64,000 nucleotides of DNA from Nicotiana tabacum (GCF_000715075.1 NC_134101.1:23428822-23492821), one strand, 5' to 3'. Counted from the first letter of the stretch, positions 12,993 to 25,604 are shown. Numbers and translations: made by a program. The notes: generated by a model not told the origin, from the sequence alone.

Positions 12993-13944
12993 TGGAGAAC
13001 ATTTCCATTCAGGAAGAATAAGCAAACACAACGGCACCACAAGTAGACACCGGTAGAGGCCAGCCAAACACACGTAAAAAGGTCCAATGCATATTCAAGT
13101 ACATTTCTTGACCTGCAACCCAGTATCGCCACGGGATACAACCCCTTAGGCCAAAACGATGATGACTCGGGAAGTCACTTGGTCCCCAAAGGGTGAGCAG
13201 GGGGCTACAACAAAGATTTGGGGCCTTACGAGGCCCAGAATTCAAAATTATGTATGCCCGCCTCAATACTTGGGCCATGCTAGCCTAGTAAACTGCCTAC
13301 ACGCCAATCTCACTGGCACAAAAAGGCATCTACCTAACCACAATCCATCTACCATACATTCCTTTTGGAGGAAATATTCCGACCCCCATAATTCTAAATT
13401 TGATACCAAATGGGGAAAAAGATGCCTCCCATGGTCTTGAAGTTGTTCGCCCTAAATAGGGTACTCTTACACAAAAATAAGAGCACCCATGTCTCATAAG
13501 AAAATTTTCTGACATCCCAAATCTACTTGAAAATGGGCCACCCTACCTTTAGAGAGCAAAACCTCGATCACACGCCATTCATTCACCCAACCCACCCCTC
13601 CCTTCCCTCCGTGTGTGTCACTCCCAGTAAGGGTAATCGAGTACCTGCTACACATCAATCGACTAATGTTACCAGTGAGAAGACTTTGCTTGTCAACTTC
13701 AAGATTGACTACAGAAGCAAAATCATCAGACACACAACCAATAAAGAAGAGATGGCTTATAGCCATACCCCTCTTAACAAAACAAGCTCTCCTCCTAACA
13801 ATTCTGGTTGATTCTACGAAGTTGAGCAGAGCCATGGAAAATACAGACACAAACTCAAAACCCCCAATCACTTCTCCACTAATGATCTCCTTGACCACGT
13901 CCAAAGCACACCTCAATAAAGATATGAAATGGTCGTATGCAATA

Positions 13945-15419
13945 ATAAATACCCAACTAGGAGTTGGGGTCGAATTAATGGGAGCTAAGTTGGGAGTTAG
14001 GGATATATATTCCAAATGAGTAATTGGATTATCTAAATTGCACTTCCACAACATGGATTTATTTTCTATTTCTACTATCAATAATAATTGCAAGATAAAG
14101 AAAGTAGACTAGAGATAACTGTTTTTAAGGTTTTCCAAATAGATAAAAGGCCTAGGGCTGTGACCATAACCTAGGTGTTTACCTAATGGGATAAATACTT
14201 TAATGTTTGTTTTTTTGATTGGGGTGTATTATAACTCTCAACTCTAAATTACCCACTCATACCTCTCGGTTAGAGAATAGTTTTGCCCAATTTGACTTTC
14301 TCAAGACCAAATGGGTATCACCCAAAATAGTTGATAAGAGCTCAAGTCGGGTTATTCCTATCTCTAGGTTGAACCCTTTAATTGGGTTAATCAATCTTTC
14401 AATTGACCTAATTTCTTGTTAGCTAAGTTATCCTAGACTAGGTCCCTCTTTCTCAAGTAGAGACTAAGTCAAATAGGCATGAATTAATGTTTGCAACCAT
14501 TAATTCTACAATTAAAGCATGAACTAAGCTAAATAATCAACACATAATCATAAACAAGCACTAAATTAGATACCCATAAGGTTTATACACTAGAGTTGGG
14601 TCACTACCCTACCCTAGTAAAAGTCTAGCTACTCATAATGGGCTTTGAAGAAAATAAGGAAGAAAAACTAACTAAACTCATAATGAAAGATTAAAATGAT
14701 TAAATCTAATATAAATACACCAAAGTAATGTAAAACTTCCTAAAGTAGTAAAGAAAAATGGCTACAGCAACTTCAGAGGTTCAAACTTTGACCTAATTTT
14801 GTGAAACTCGTCTATTTATACAAGGCTGAAAATTGCGGACAACAATGCCCCTCAGGAGGTTCTGCGGCCGCACAATTCCATATGCGGTCCGCAAATTTCT
14901 TCATCTGGAAGGAAGTGGAGTTCTGCGGCTGCGCATTTCTAAACTGCAGTCGTGAAGCAATCTTTTGCGGCCGCACATTTCTAGGTTGCGGATGCAAGGC
15001 AAATCTTCTGCGGCCGCACAGTTCTTGTGCCGTCCGCGATTCACAGAGGCTTCTGGACTTGGTTTTTTTGCATATACTCTAATCTTCGACTCTTGGCCCA
15101 GTTTTATGGCCGCACAATACATGTGCGGTCTGCACTTTGTGCACATTTCTGCTAAACTCTTCCTCTTGGTTTGCGGTCACAGATGGAATTTTACGGTCCG
15201 CAATTTTTTCTGCGGACCGCACATTTGTGTTTTTGTGCTCTTTATTGCCTTGTACTTCGGAATACTCCTTTTTGAGTCAAATTTTATCTCAGGAGACCAA
15301 CTTCCAGCATTCCTACAATTTCGCACAATTTTATTAGTTTTGGGAACACAATTCAATTGCTTTTAGACTAAAACATACGCTAAAAGGTGCTACTAAGCAG
15401 TCAAAATCCTTACTTATCA
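13945..15419. mobile_element. Insertion in LINE ORF1, possibly a solo LTR
   Basis: An AT-rich block interrupts LINE ORF1, which resumes at about 15,420 with proline-rich coding text. Its right end reads CCTTACTTATCA (15,408-15,419), i.e. TGATAAGTAAGG on the minus strand, like an LTR start. The left end is uncertain, near TGGGGTCGAATT at about 13,968. It contains the CpG-word cluster at 14,865-15,230 and no coding motif. It could be a solo LTR or a truncated non-autonomous element. Confidence 0.4.
14865..15230. repeat. CpG-word cluster (TGCGGCCGCA / TGCGGTCCGCA)
   Basis: TCTGCGGCCGCAC-like words recur about ten times over 365 bp, many of them self-complementary (TGCGGCCGCA, TGCGGTCCGCA). Frames through here are compositional. 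Confidence 0.65.
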
Positions 15420-16190
15420 TTTCTCCACCTCCATTACCACCAGAACACACGCTGGAATCCTGGCTTGAACTAGCACTACAGGGGCACAACCAAAATCTTC
15501 AGATGATGGTAGAGTTAGCCCCCATGGAGATCACTATCCAAAATCCATGCTACTTAGCACGCCTTGCAATCCAACTGCTTCACCAGGGGTTGGAAAACTT
15601 TGGACATCAAATGTGGATGTCAACGCTGCTCCAGGCAAAGTACATGGGAACCAACAGCCTTTGTCTATGGATAAGATCAATAACCTTATGGGCCAGCTCT
15701 GTCAGACCATGCCTTTTTCCCTCTTATGAACCTAGAAACCCCAACCCCATCACCCAACTTCACATTATGGCCACTAGTAGTGAAAGTACCTCCACCATCC
15801 TCCCACCCACTCTCTCCCATCAACCAACTAGGTAGGGGACTCAACAGGACCTTGGACTATCTCAGGGAATCCAACTTGGACCTAGAGAGCATAGTAGAAA
15901 AGTTAGGGGTCCCAAAGACAAAATCTTTTCTAATGCAGGAGCTCCTGGAGATAGAGTTCAAAGAGTAGTTGGGAGAAATACTTATTTCTCTGTGCCCCAG
16001 AAAGTTAACAAGTTGCATAATAGATCTTCGAGTGCCCTTATCTCTAAAATCAAGGAACTCAACAATATCCCTAAATCCCCTGGTGGGTGTGTTGAAGCCA
16101 ACCCCTGTGGGCAAGGAGAAGGGAACCAAGAGGAAGGCCTCCTCTCAAAACCCGAACTTCATAATATGGAATGCTTAGGGTGCCAATAGT
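15420..16190 (+). pseudogene. LINE ORF1 C-terminal remnant
   Basis: Overlapping open frames (15,503-15,835; 15,726-15,968; 15,969-16,178) read as a proline/serine-rich tail with repeated frameshifts, ending at the junction with the endonuclease of ORF2. No domain is recognised; assignment rests on position between ORF1 and ORF2. Confidence 0.4.
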
Positions 16191-16199
16191 GTAGAGTTC

Positions 16200-16860
16200 T
16201 GTAGACATTGTACCTCGATGGTTAAGCTTCATAACCTACTATGTTGGTTTTGCTTGAAACAAGGATGGAAGACCACAAACACCTTACTGCTGAGCTTCAA
16301 TTTGATGACCATTTCCAAACCCCTTCCATTGGCCAATCTGGTGGCATTGTGTTAATATGTTAAGATGACTTGGTCAAGCATGAAGAGGTCTCCACCACAC
16401 CTCAAGGGATCCATGTCAGGGTGAAAGTAATTCCCTCCTCTTCCAAATGGCCCTTCTCTGTTATTTATGCTAGTAATTGTATGGTTGAGAGGAATAGACT
16501 ATAGGAGCTTCTAGAGGACTTAGCATCAGTATATAAGGGTTGTTGGCTAGTTGGGGGGGGGATTTTAACGAAATCCTAAAAGCTAGGGATAAGTTGGGTG
16601 GAAACAACCTAAACACCGACATAAGAAAAAAAATTTGGCATTGTTTAAACCAATGTAAGCTTGTGGGTTTGGGTTTTAAAGGGTCAAAATACACCTGAAC
16701 TAATAAAAGATATTCTAGGAGGCAGGACCTACTCCTAGAAAGGCTTGATAGATGCTTTGCAACTAGTGCTTGGATAGAATTATTCCTAGAGTCCATTGTG
16801 ACCCATCTACCTAGAACACACTCAGATCATCCCTTCTCCTCAATATTCTGAGCAAGCACA
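16200..16860 (+). pseudogene. LINE ORF2 endonuclease domain (broken)
   Basis: Conceptual translation from about 16,262 gives the endonuclease order of plant L1 ORF2: RMEDHKHLTAELQFDDHF, then SGGIVLM, a WPFSVIYASN strand, the catalytic GDFNEIL near 16,555, KGSKYT...NKRYSRR, ERLDRCFAT and SDHPFS at about 16,830. At least three in-frame stops and a G-run at 16,552-16,560 break it. The family's endonuclease nicks target DNA for target-primed reverse transcription. Confidence 0.7.
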
Positions 16861-17322
16861 ACACTAGGCACAATAGACCCTTTAGATTTGAATCTATGTA
16901 GTGTAACCATCCTGATTTCCTTCTAATTATGCAAGAAAGTTTCTCTACTGATCATAATATCAATAGGGCCACTAAGATTTTTAAAAGTAGGGTAACCATC
17001 TAGAATAAGTATGTGTTTGGAAACATATTCCACAAGAAAATACATATTCGTGCCGGATTAATTGGCATCCAAAATTCCAATGTGTATCCATTCAGTACCT
17101 TCCTCCAGGAACTAGAAACTAACCTCCAACTGGAATTCAATGCAATACTTAAGAATGAAGAGCACTTTTGAAAGCAGAAATCTAGGATTAACTGGCTGAA
17201 TGAGGGGGATACTAATAGCAAATTTTTTCACACTCAACAGTAGAAGGAGGAGCAGGATCCAAAGTTAGAAAAATGAGGTAGGTAACCTAATCCAATAACC
17301 TCACCATATTAAAGAGACCATC

Positions 17323-18260
17323 ATGAGTTACTTTTCCAAGATCTTCACCTCTGAACATCACCTCTCTAATAGGAAGTCTTCCTACAATGAGGTTATTCCT
17401 AGTGTCCTTGATAGTAGAGATAAAGTAACCCTGAATTCCCCACTGAGGTTGTATGAGATCAAATATTCCCTAAACTTTTTTAAGCATATGAAGACTCCAG
17501 GGCCACATAGGCCTCACCCTTTTCTCTACCAAACACATTGGCAAATGTTGTCCAATCAGGTAAACAACTACTGCTTGTTAGTATTTTCCTCTTGTACTTT
17601 GCCACCTGAAGTTAACAGAATCTACCTCTACCTAACCCCAAAATGTACTAATGTTACTATGTTAAGAAACTTTAGACCCATAGGATTGTGCAACACCATG
17701 TACAAGCTAGTCACTAAGATCATTGTCAACAGAATCAAGCATGTCCTACACAAAATCATTGGACCAACCCAACCCAGCTTCCTGGCCAACAAAAACGCTA
17801 CAGACAATGCCATAGTGGTCCAAGAGTACATAAATTATTTTCAAAAAATGAAAGGGAAGAATGCTAACATGATCTTAAATGTTAATCTAGAGAAAGCCTT
17901 TGATAGACTAGAATGGTCATTTATCAGAGATTCCCTCCTCTTCTTCAATTTTTCCACTAGGCCGATCACCCTGATTATGTCATGCATAACTACCAGTTCT
18001 ATCTCCATCCTAGTGAATGAAGATCAGACTAGTTTTTTTTCAAACCAACTAGGGAAATCAGGTCGGGAGACCCAATCTCTCTCTACCTATTCATTATTTG
18101 CATGGAAAGGCTTTCAAGGAATATTGACAAAGTAGTAATAAACAACTTTTGGTTCCCTCATCAGCATCAGCAGGGGATGCCCTAAGATCTCCCATTTATT
18201 TTTTTTATGGTGACCAGACTCTGTTTGCCATGGCTAACAGAAAAAACTGCCATTTTATTT
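17323..18260 (+). pseudogene. LINE ORF2 reverse transcriptase (broken)
   Basis: A 270-residue open frame holds non-LTR RT motifs: KTPGPHRPHPFLYQTHW, LRNFRPIGLCNTMYKLVTKI, NRIKHVLHKIIGPTQ and the first catalytic Asp in NLEKAFDRLEWSFI. A frameshift near 18,050 ends it, and the expected [Y/F]ADD box appears as degenerate text (GDQTLFAMAN) around 18,210-18,240. It belongs to the same unit as the endonuclease upstream and the RNase H downstream. Confidence 0.8.
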
Positions 18261-18674
18261 TAAGTGGCCAGGGGATTTCAATAATGCCTCTGGTCAAAAG
18301 GACAACTTTCAAAAGTCTAAGGTCATTTTCTCTACCAACTGTAAAGAGGAATAGGCTAGCCAGTGCAGCTCCATCTTGGGTATCAAGACCGGATCAGCAT
18401 TTGAAAAGTACTTGGGCTTCCCCATTTTCCACAAAAGTCCCAATAATAGTGACTTCCAATCGATCATGGACAACCTTAACACTAAGCTCGAAGGCTGAAA
18501 AACTAAGTTTCTCAACATGGATGGCCATTCTACTCTAGCTAAAGCTAGTCTGAGTAGCATCCCCAGCCATGTAATGCAGTACATTAATCTGCTCTCTAAA
18601 ATTACCAACCGAATTGATAAAGTTTAGAGGGATTTTATCTGGGGCATCAATCAGAAAATAAAAAAAAACTACAC

Positions 18675-19440
18675 ATGGTGAAATGGGACATTGTCACCAA
18701 ACCTAAGAACACGGGGGGTCTGGGATTGAAACAAGCCCACATTAAGAATAAGACTTGCAATACTAGCCTAGAATGGAGAACGTACAATAACACTAATACC
18801 AATTGGGCTAGAGTGCTTGTGAGGAAACACTATAGTGGGACTGCAAACAGGGGCAAGGCAAATACAAGGGTCTGGCAATATGTTCAAAAGGGTTGCAAGG
18901 TGTGCTCTAAAGCCTCCAGGTGGGTAGTCCACAAAGGGGACATGGTCAATTTTCTTGAAGACATATGGTTACCCAATATGAAACCTCTCAAATCAATCCT
19001 CAAAGGGCCTTGGCAACAGGTTGATCTGAACAGGAAGATCGATACATTGCACTGCAATGGGACCTGGGACCTTAACTCCTTCAGCTATATAACCACCATC
19101 ATCCAAAGCACCTTTATTCCACTCAATGCTAGGTCCAATGATAAGTTGGTGTGGAACCTCACACCCACTAGGTTGTTTTCATCTATGTCTGTCTATTTTT
19201 TCATTACCTCTAACTTGACCCCAATTCTTCCAGGAGGACCTTTTTGGTTGGATATGGAAACTGAAAATCCCAAATAATGTCAAGTTCTTCACCTGGCTAA
19301 TATACCAGAATAGACTTCCCATAGGAACATACCTACATCATATAAGCATGAACATTAACCCAAATTGCTCCTACTGTGGAGTGGATATGGAAGACATCAA
19401 CCACATCTTCTTTGAGTATATTAATGCAAATTATTTTTGT
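18675..19440 (+). pseudogene. LINE ORF2 region between RT and RNase H, zf-RVT-like
   Basis: The frame 18,675-19,277 (WDIVTKPKNTGGLGLK, ...NTRVWQYVQKG...) matches the conserved post-RT segment of plant L1 ORF2. A shift near 19,240 continues as IWKLKIPNNVKFFTWL and CSYCGVDMEDINHIFFEY, the Cys-His zf-RVT pattern. Confidence 0.65.
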
Positions 19441-19664
19441 CTAATGTTAGTACTGAATAACACTAACAGTCAAGCCATCTCCCCTTCAGCCTTCACTACA
19501 CAAAACTAGGAGAAAACTTGGAATAAGCTCCAAAACGTTCCCTTCAATGCTTGTATTGATTGGAACTTTCTTCTTCCATTCTATTTTTGAAGCATTTAGA
19601 AAAATAGAAATAGCATCTTTTTGAGAGGAGGAAGACCCACATCCCTATTAACCAAACGGTTGTT

Positions 19665-20240
19665 ATGGCAGTTGAATATTTCCATATGGCCGTCAGGCAT
19701 AACCCATCACCTGAAAAAACAATTCTTCATCTTAAGTGGTACCCCCATAATGCAGGGTTTTTCAAACTAAACATTGATGGGGCTGCTTGTGAAACTACCA
19801 GGGAAGGCAAAATTGGAGGAGTCTTTAGGAATAATAGGGGAGATTGGTTCATGGGTTACATGAGAGGGATGCCACACACAACTAGCATAAGGGCTGAGCT
19901 TCAAGCCCTTTGACAGGGCCTACAAATTGCAATTGATCAAATACACACACCCCTAGTGATAGATATAGACTCCACAGAGGTAATAAACATGATAAGAGAT
20001 GACATTTTTACTCATAAACCCATAATCTATGAATGCGGGTCAATGATGGAGCAACTGGGGAATCCAACAATAGGGCATAACTACATGGAGCAGAACCATG
20101 TAGTGTATCTCCTCGCAAAGAAAGGAGTTAAGGAGGAAATTTTGGAAAGAACACGGTTTTTAGTAGTTCCTCCTGTGTTTGCAAATGAAGAAGTGTGGAC
20201 AGACATCCTAGGAACTGTATTCAAAAGGAGTCTTATTTAG
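19665..20240 (+). pseudogene. LINE C-terminal RNase H domain (broken)
   Basis: The plant L1 RNase H signature is visible: FKLNIDGAACETTREGKIGG with catalytic Asp, a GGVFRNNRGDWFMG strand, SIRAELQAL with catalytic Glu, then IDIDSTEVINMI with another acidic residue. A TGA at about 19,912 splits the domain into two frames (19,665-19,913 and 19,956-20,240). The C-terminus ends in a short ...TVFKRSLI tail typical of such ORFs. Confidence 0.75.
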
Positions 20241-20250
20241 GAGAACATGG

Positions 20251-20383
20251 GTTGTAGAAAGCAAAACAATCGGTCGGGTCGTTATACTAATGGTACACTG
20301 ACACTCACAATTTCATAGAGAAAATAATATATAGAGTGACAATAGAGTTTCTGAATTAAAAGCAATATTGTTTAACTCCTACG
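20251..20383 (+). repeat. Junction debris: partial copy of the LINE 5' repeat
   Basis: About 20,285-20,352 resembles one 231-bp unit from 11,665-12,135 (ACTCACAATTTCATAGAG, ATATATAGAGTGACAATAGA) before the Athila LTR starts. Just before it, CGGTCGGGTCGTTATA resembles the LARD LTR end (GGTCAGGTCGTTACA). Confidence 0.45.
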
Positions 20384-21886
20384 TGAAAATCTCTCCAAGT
20401 AATTTTTAAAATTTATAGCTAGAATAGTTCTTTCTAGTTCAATGATCGTCTCCACAGGGATTGGATTTAAACAATGCTCAAGTAATTTCTAGCTTAATAC
20501 TATTTAGGGTAAACAAAACTTGATTTACAATGGTTATATACTACGATTAACTACTAAAGTAAAGCAATTGACGATTGACTTCAACAAACCAGAGATTAGC
20601 AAAGTCGGTTTCTTATCAATGTGAGGAACAAGGGTTTTGACAAGATAGGTGCAAGATAGCTATTTGGGATCCAACTCTAGTTTAATTTACTCTAATGTTC
20701 TAATGATTCTCACGAATTCACTCGATGATTAATTCAAACGTGTAGTCAAGACTCCTCTCTCGATTAAATCTTAACTCTACGAGGTGAACTAATATAAGCA
20801 ATGTGAAAGTATGCAAGCATGTGTTAATGGATTAGTCTTTAGGAAAACGTCTCTCGAATATTCTCCTAACTTGATTTAATCAATAATTCAACAAGCTCAT
20901 TCGATTACATAAGAGAATCAATGAATTAAATCAAATAAAATAATGCAAAGATAATCACCAAAATATTCCTCTTTCGATTAAATAAACTGGTGAATAAAGT
21001 TGCAATAATTCAAAGCTCCATTAACGAATTCAAGCAAAGAACTAGAGTTAAAATCCACAAATATCAATCAAAACACTATATCCATCAAACCCTAATGAAA
21101 ACTACTCCATAATCATGGAGGAAGTCATCACAAATATAAGTAAAGAGTAAGAAAATATAAATCTAACGTTACAATCCAAAGTCCTGTATTGAATTGATGG
21201 AAAGATGATGAAATCTTGTGTCTTGTAGCTTCCAATGCTCTCCAAAAGCTTCCAAGGTCAAAGGTCCCTTCAAAAACGTGTTTCCAGTGTATTTATACCA
21301 AGTAGAAACGAACCCAGACGAAACTAACCTCTTTGAGATGAAGTGGGAAAACCTACAAACTTTTTACACTTCATGCGTCGCACAGTGCTACGCAGGGTGC
21401 GTCGCATTAGTGCATTTTGCTCGGTTGTAAACTCTCTGAACCTGGCTTGTTTGACAAAAATTTGTACTGATGCCACGTACTATGCCTAGCATTAGTGTAT
21501 TTTTCTGTCAGGCCCAAAAACTATAAGTCTCTGAACTTTTCAAATTTCTAATGCACATTTGCATTGATGCATCGCACTGTGCTACGCATGGTGCGAAGCA
21601 TTAGTACAAATGTCATAACCCTTGCGCTTTCTTCCAACTTTCGTATGCAACGCCGATCCACAAGCCTCGGACGCAATCCCGATTTAATTTTTTGGCTTTT
21701 ACTCAGACTTCAAAGCTCTAATTATTCGATTTAGCTCCAGAACATCTTCATAACTCTGAATCATTTCCTGCAAGGCATAAAATACGTAATAAGTATAAAT
21801 CGCCATCATTTAAGCTCAAACACGCTCAAAGTGAAGTAATTAGAGTGCAGAATGCGGCTAAAACACGTGTTTCTAGCCTACCATCA
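20384..21886 (-). repeat. Left (3') LTR of the Athila-type element
   Basis: Collinear with 26,110-27,561. It ends in AGCCTACCATCA at 21,875-21,886. The start is inferred by alignment (TGAAAATCTC) and is uncertain, because the first ~55 bases diverge from the other LTR. Compared with the right LTR it has about 49 extra bases near 21,055-21,105. Confidence 0.65.
21365..21605. repeat. CpG-word cluster (GCGTCGCA / TGCTACGCA) in the left LTR
   Basis: ATGCGTCGCACAGTGCTACG and related words recur at about 21,370-21,410 and 21,570-21,600, with the same layout in the right LTR (27,045-27,285). Confidence 0.6.
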
Positions 21887-23540
21887 ATACCACACACTTA
21901 AACCATTGTTCGTACTCGAGCAATCAAACTACATTTCATATAGAAACGACCTTATCATCAGAAAACGTTCCTAATGCATCATGCCAAGAATATTTAAAAT
22001 AGACTAAGCAATATATATTAACATCCTAACCTCAAGACTCGACTCAAAAGCATCACGTATTTTTCAAAAACCCGCTCACTTACTGTAACACAGAGGCCAA
22101 AGACATTACCTTTCCTTCACAAATTATGTGTCGTCACACCAAAGATAGAGAGTAGTTCCACACACACTAAAGTTCAAGAACAACTAGGAATTCAAGATAG
22201 AAAGAATTCACTCACTCTCAGAATTAAAATTCATGTGCCACAAAAGACACACCATATGCTTGCTCGTAGAGTAATACACTATTAATTGAGCTCATTCAGT
22301 CAAAGATCAAGTAGGACTTTGTTTTGGTTGTAATGTAGGCTGTGGACTAGTAGGATACATTTGGATATAGTGACTACACCTCCCTAAGCACTTTAATACA
22401 TAGGCATTAACAATTTAAACCCCACACTTGTGTTAAACCAAACCCCAACCTTCACACTTAATAACATCAAGCTTTCAATTTCTTTAAGCACAGACACAAT
22501 GAGAACATACCACTAGCAAGAAATTAATTTGTTTTCTTTCCAAGTTCTGAATTTTTTTCTTCAAGCAACTTCATTTTTTCTTCTTTCAATTCATTACAAG
22601 TGACTCTCCTAAATTTTCAAATAGTGCACCTATCTCAATATTTCTTACTTGCACACGAAAACCCAACCATACCTCCACTTAGCTTTTCACAAGCTCATAA
22701 CAATGTCAAGTGCTCAAGAGAGGTAATAAGTTCAAACCATTAGTCAACTCAAATAAAATGGATCGGTCTTGTAGTGTGGTTGCCAAGAAATATGATTATA
22801 AGCTCAAAAGGGGCTAATGAGTATATACAACAACTAGGCGGGGTCATAAACTTATAATTGGCTCAACAAATAAACGGCTATATCACTTCCTAGGCTGAAC
22901 AAGACAGCTATTTTGCTTTGCAAACACATGGGGCAAGTTCTAGACATCAACTGACATACACAGAATATCGACAAAATCTGACACATACATTGGCACATAA
23001 CTTATTTAGGACCGAATTTATCCTGACTCTCTAGTCAAAGCAGTTAAGCAACATCAAAATCAACCAAATTTAGGCACTTATACATGAGTTAAGAACTGAG
23101 CCCCGGCGTCATAACTAAGGTACTCACTAGTCTCAAGGCACAACAACGTCAAGAAAAGTCATCTCCATTTAATACATAGCATAAGAATTCTCTATTCCTA
23201 ATAAAAAAAACTAACTACGCCCTTCAAATAAAACCATTAAAAAAAAACTGCGGAACAAAGAAAAATCAAGGGGGAATTGTTACACTACCTAAGCAAACAA
23301 AACAAAATAAACGGCTAAAAAATTTCTTTTTTTTTTCTTCAACTTTAATCCCTCAAGAGGACAACCGAGGAAATCCATCGTTGAGAAAAGTCAAAAAAAA
23401 TCAATCAAAAGAAACAAAAAACAAACCCACATATGCATATTTACATCCCCTACTCCACACTTTAAATTGTGGCATAACCCCATGACACACAAATAAAAAG
23501 CAAGAGCTAAAGGAAACTTCCTTGATTCATCTAGTCGGGT
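21887..23540 (-). mobile_element. Noncoding 3' interior of the Athila-type element
   Basis: AT-rich, with many stops in all frames. No RT, RNase H or integrase motif is recognised; pol appears deleted. A T-tract (23,325-23,337) and an A-rich minus-strand run are the only notable features. Confidence 0.5.
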
Positions 23541-23560
23541 TCTGTATTGAAGTCGGGATC

Positions 23561-24154
23561 TTATTTGCACGCCCGACTCAGTGCACACATCCATGATAAA
23601 AGCTTCTTTTCAGGATTCTTTGGGTACATGCCACACTTATCCGTTTTACTATCTCCAAGTTGCTTCTTTAGGGGCCCTCTTTCTCCTTCCATCTTGAAGA
23701 TCAACCTTTCTTCCCCCACTCTGAGCATGAGCTGCTTTTCCTGAATATCCAAAATTGCTTTTCCCATAGCCAAGAATGGTCTTCCTACAATCAGAGGAAC
23801 CTCCCTATTCTCCTCCATGTTCACCAAAATGAAGTCCACAAGGAACACAAATTTATTCACCCTAACTAGAACATCTTCCATTATTCCTTCAAGTATGATT
23901 GTTGTCTGATCCGTCAGCTGCAAGGACACAAGTATCGACCTGATTTCTCTAATCTCTCCCTCCAATTTCCTGAAGATAGACAAAGGCATAAGATTAATGG
24001 AAGCACCTGAATCACACAAAGATTTATTAAACTTAGTACTTCCTAAAGAGCAAGGTATAGTAAAACTCCTTGGATCTCCACACTTTTGAGGGAGTTTATT
24101 TTGCAAAATGGCACTACAATGCTCTGTGAGCATGACCACCGATGTCTCTTTCAC
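23561..24154 (-). pseudogene. Athila-type aspartic protease region, open for 197 codons
   Basis: Retroviral-type protease of an Athila gag-pro. The active-site triad lies in CDSGASINLMPLS (about residues 47-59), followed by hydrophobic strands and the conserved IVGRPFLAMGKAILDI. The frame is intact over its length and begins two bases from the gag remnant upstream. The usual next module, RT, is missing, and the tail ...SWMCALSRACK ends in unrelated sequence. Labelled pseudogene because the element lacks pol. The enzyme would process gag polyprotein in virus-like particles. Confidence 0.75.
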
Positions 24155-24157
24155 TTT

Positions 24158-24697
24158 TCACTTCTTAGACAATATCTCCTTCAAAATTTTAGCATAATCT
24201 AGCATTTGTGAAAGCATCTCTGTGAAAGGTATATTCATATGCACCTGCTTGAGCACTTCTAGAAAGCGCCTGAATTGTTGGTCCAGCTTTTCTCTTCTTT
24301 GTTTCTGGGGGAAGGGTAGAGCAGTCATGTATTTACTCTCCTCAGTCTCATTAATTCTTTGTTTTTCTTTCATCTTCCTTGGTGGAACCTCATAGTTGTT
24401 CTTCTCCTTCAGATTATCCTCTTGCTCTTTCCTCACTTCATTCTGAACTTGATTTCCCGCCAACTCATTCTTCTCTGCTACCAATGGATCTTGCAATATC
24501 TTGTCATTATTCAACGAAAATGTATTTATTATTTCCTTTGGATTCCTTTCGGTATCTGCAGGGAGGGTTCCTGGAGACCTCTCGGATAACAGACTAGCAA
24601 TCTGCCCCACTTGCCTCTCTAAGTTTTGAATAGTTGCACCATGTGTTTCCAATCTCTTATCCGTTTTAATAATGAAAGCTTTTATTAGCTCTTTCAT
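24158..24697 (-). pseudogene. Athila gag C-terminal region
   Basis: A 179-codon frame, rich in Lys/Glu, with ERQVGQIASLLSERSPGTLP, KYMTALPFPQKQRR and FRRFLEVLKQVHMNIPFTEM, the conserved stretch upstream of the protease in Athila gag-pro. A TGA at 24,158-24,160 separates it from the protease frame. Confidence 0.7.
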
Positions 24698-24849
24698 GCT
24701 AGACTTATTAGAATGTGGAGGCTAGTATTGCTGCCTCTGCTGATTTTGAAATCTTGGAGCTCCTTGTCCCTGGGGTCTCAGATTATTTTGTTGCCGTGAG
24801 TTCAGGCTACCACTGGGTGAACTCCAAGAAAAACCTGGATGCCTCTATC

Positions 24850-25490
24850 CTATAGAATTAAAATTATTACCACTCTGTAGTTGCCTCTATCAAATCTACC
24901 CAAAATATTTACAACTTCATCTGCAGCTGAGGCCTGACACTCATGTGTTAGATGACCAATTCCACAGAAATCACAAACAAAAGATGGTTGACTCTGGACC
25001 TTGGCAAAGGTCAACTTTCTTATCTCTTTAGCCATGGCGTCTAGCTGGGCTTGCACTGATGTGTTGGAATCTACTCGATGAACCCCAGCGGATTTTCTTC
25101 TATCATTACTCTCAACATGCCACAACATCTTCAGAGAGCTTATCCAGAATTTCCACAATCTCCTCCGGTGTCTTCTTCATTAAAGGACCTCCAACTGTAG
25201 TGTTTAGAGTTCTTCGTGAGGGAGGTGTCAGTCCATCCTAAATATCCTGGAGTTGCATCCAAGATTCAATCCCATTATGCTGACTCCTCTTCACTGTCTC
25301 CTTGAATATTTCCAAGCCTTGAAAACTGTTTCAGTGTCCGTATGGCAGAAGTTGTGAATTTCCCTTTCGAATTTCACTATTTTTGCAACTGAGAAGTATT
25401 TGTCAAGGAAATTTTTAGTAATCTTATATTTTGACACTCCTTTGTACTGGAAGGTGTTCGTGATTTCCTCAAAATACATCAAGTGTTAGG
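24850..25490 (-). pseudogene. Athila gag middle: capsid-like region and zinc knuckle
   Basis: Frames 25,291-25,482 (KNFLDKYFSVAKIVKFEREI) and 24,850-25,158 carry the retrotransposon gag core and a zinc knuckle, CDFCGIGHLTHEC, near 24,930-24,975. Frameshifts and stops separate them. Confidence 0.65.
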
Positions 25491-25604
25491 ATCTTCATTC
25501 ACCTTCCCTCTGAAGACACAGTTGTTCTGGATGGTTTGAATCAAGCCTTACTTCAACTCAAAATTATTTGCTACTACTGGTGGAGATCTGACACTGGACA
25601 GTCC

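Larger units (their letters stand above)
11620..20250 (+). mobile_element. L1-type LINE, degenerate, with an internal insertion
   Basis: Plus-strand non-LTR element in the order: tandem 5' repeats (11,665-12,135), ORF1 with a DUF4283-like nucleic-acid-binding region (12,162-12,992), an inserted repeat (about 13,945-15,419), ORF1 tail, apurinic endonuclease, reverse transcriptase, zf-RVT-like segment and RNase H (to 20,240). Every module is broken by stops or frameshifts, so the copy is dead. The 5' limit is approximate; no clean poly(A) or target-site duplication was found. A remnant of the 5' repeat occurs just after the 3' end (about 20,285-20,352). Confidence 0.75.

Noticed and set aside
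13494..14093. 199-codon minus-strand frame across the LINE and its insertion
   Set aside because: It runs antisense to ORF1 and across the probable insertion boundary, and no family is recognised.
20260..20283. LARD LTR end fragment after the LINE (GGTCGGGTCGTTATA)
   Set aside because: Only about 20 bases match; too short to call an element end.
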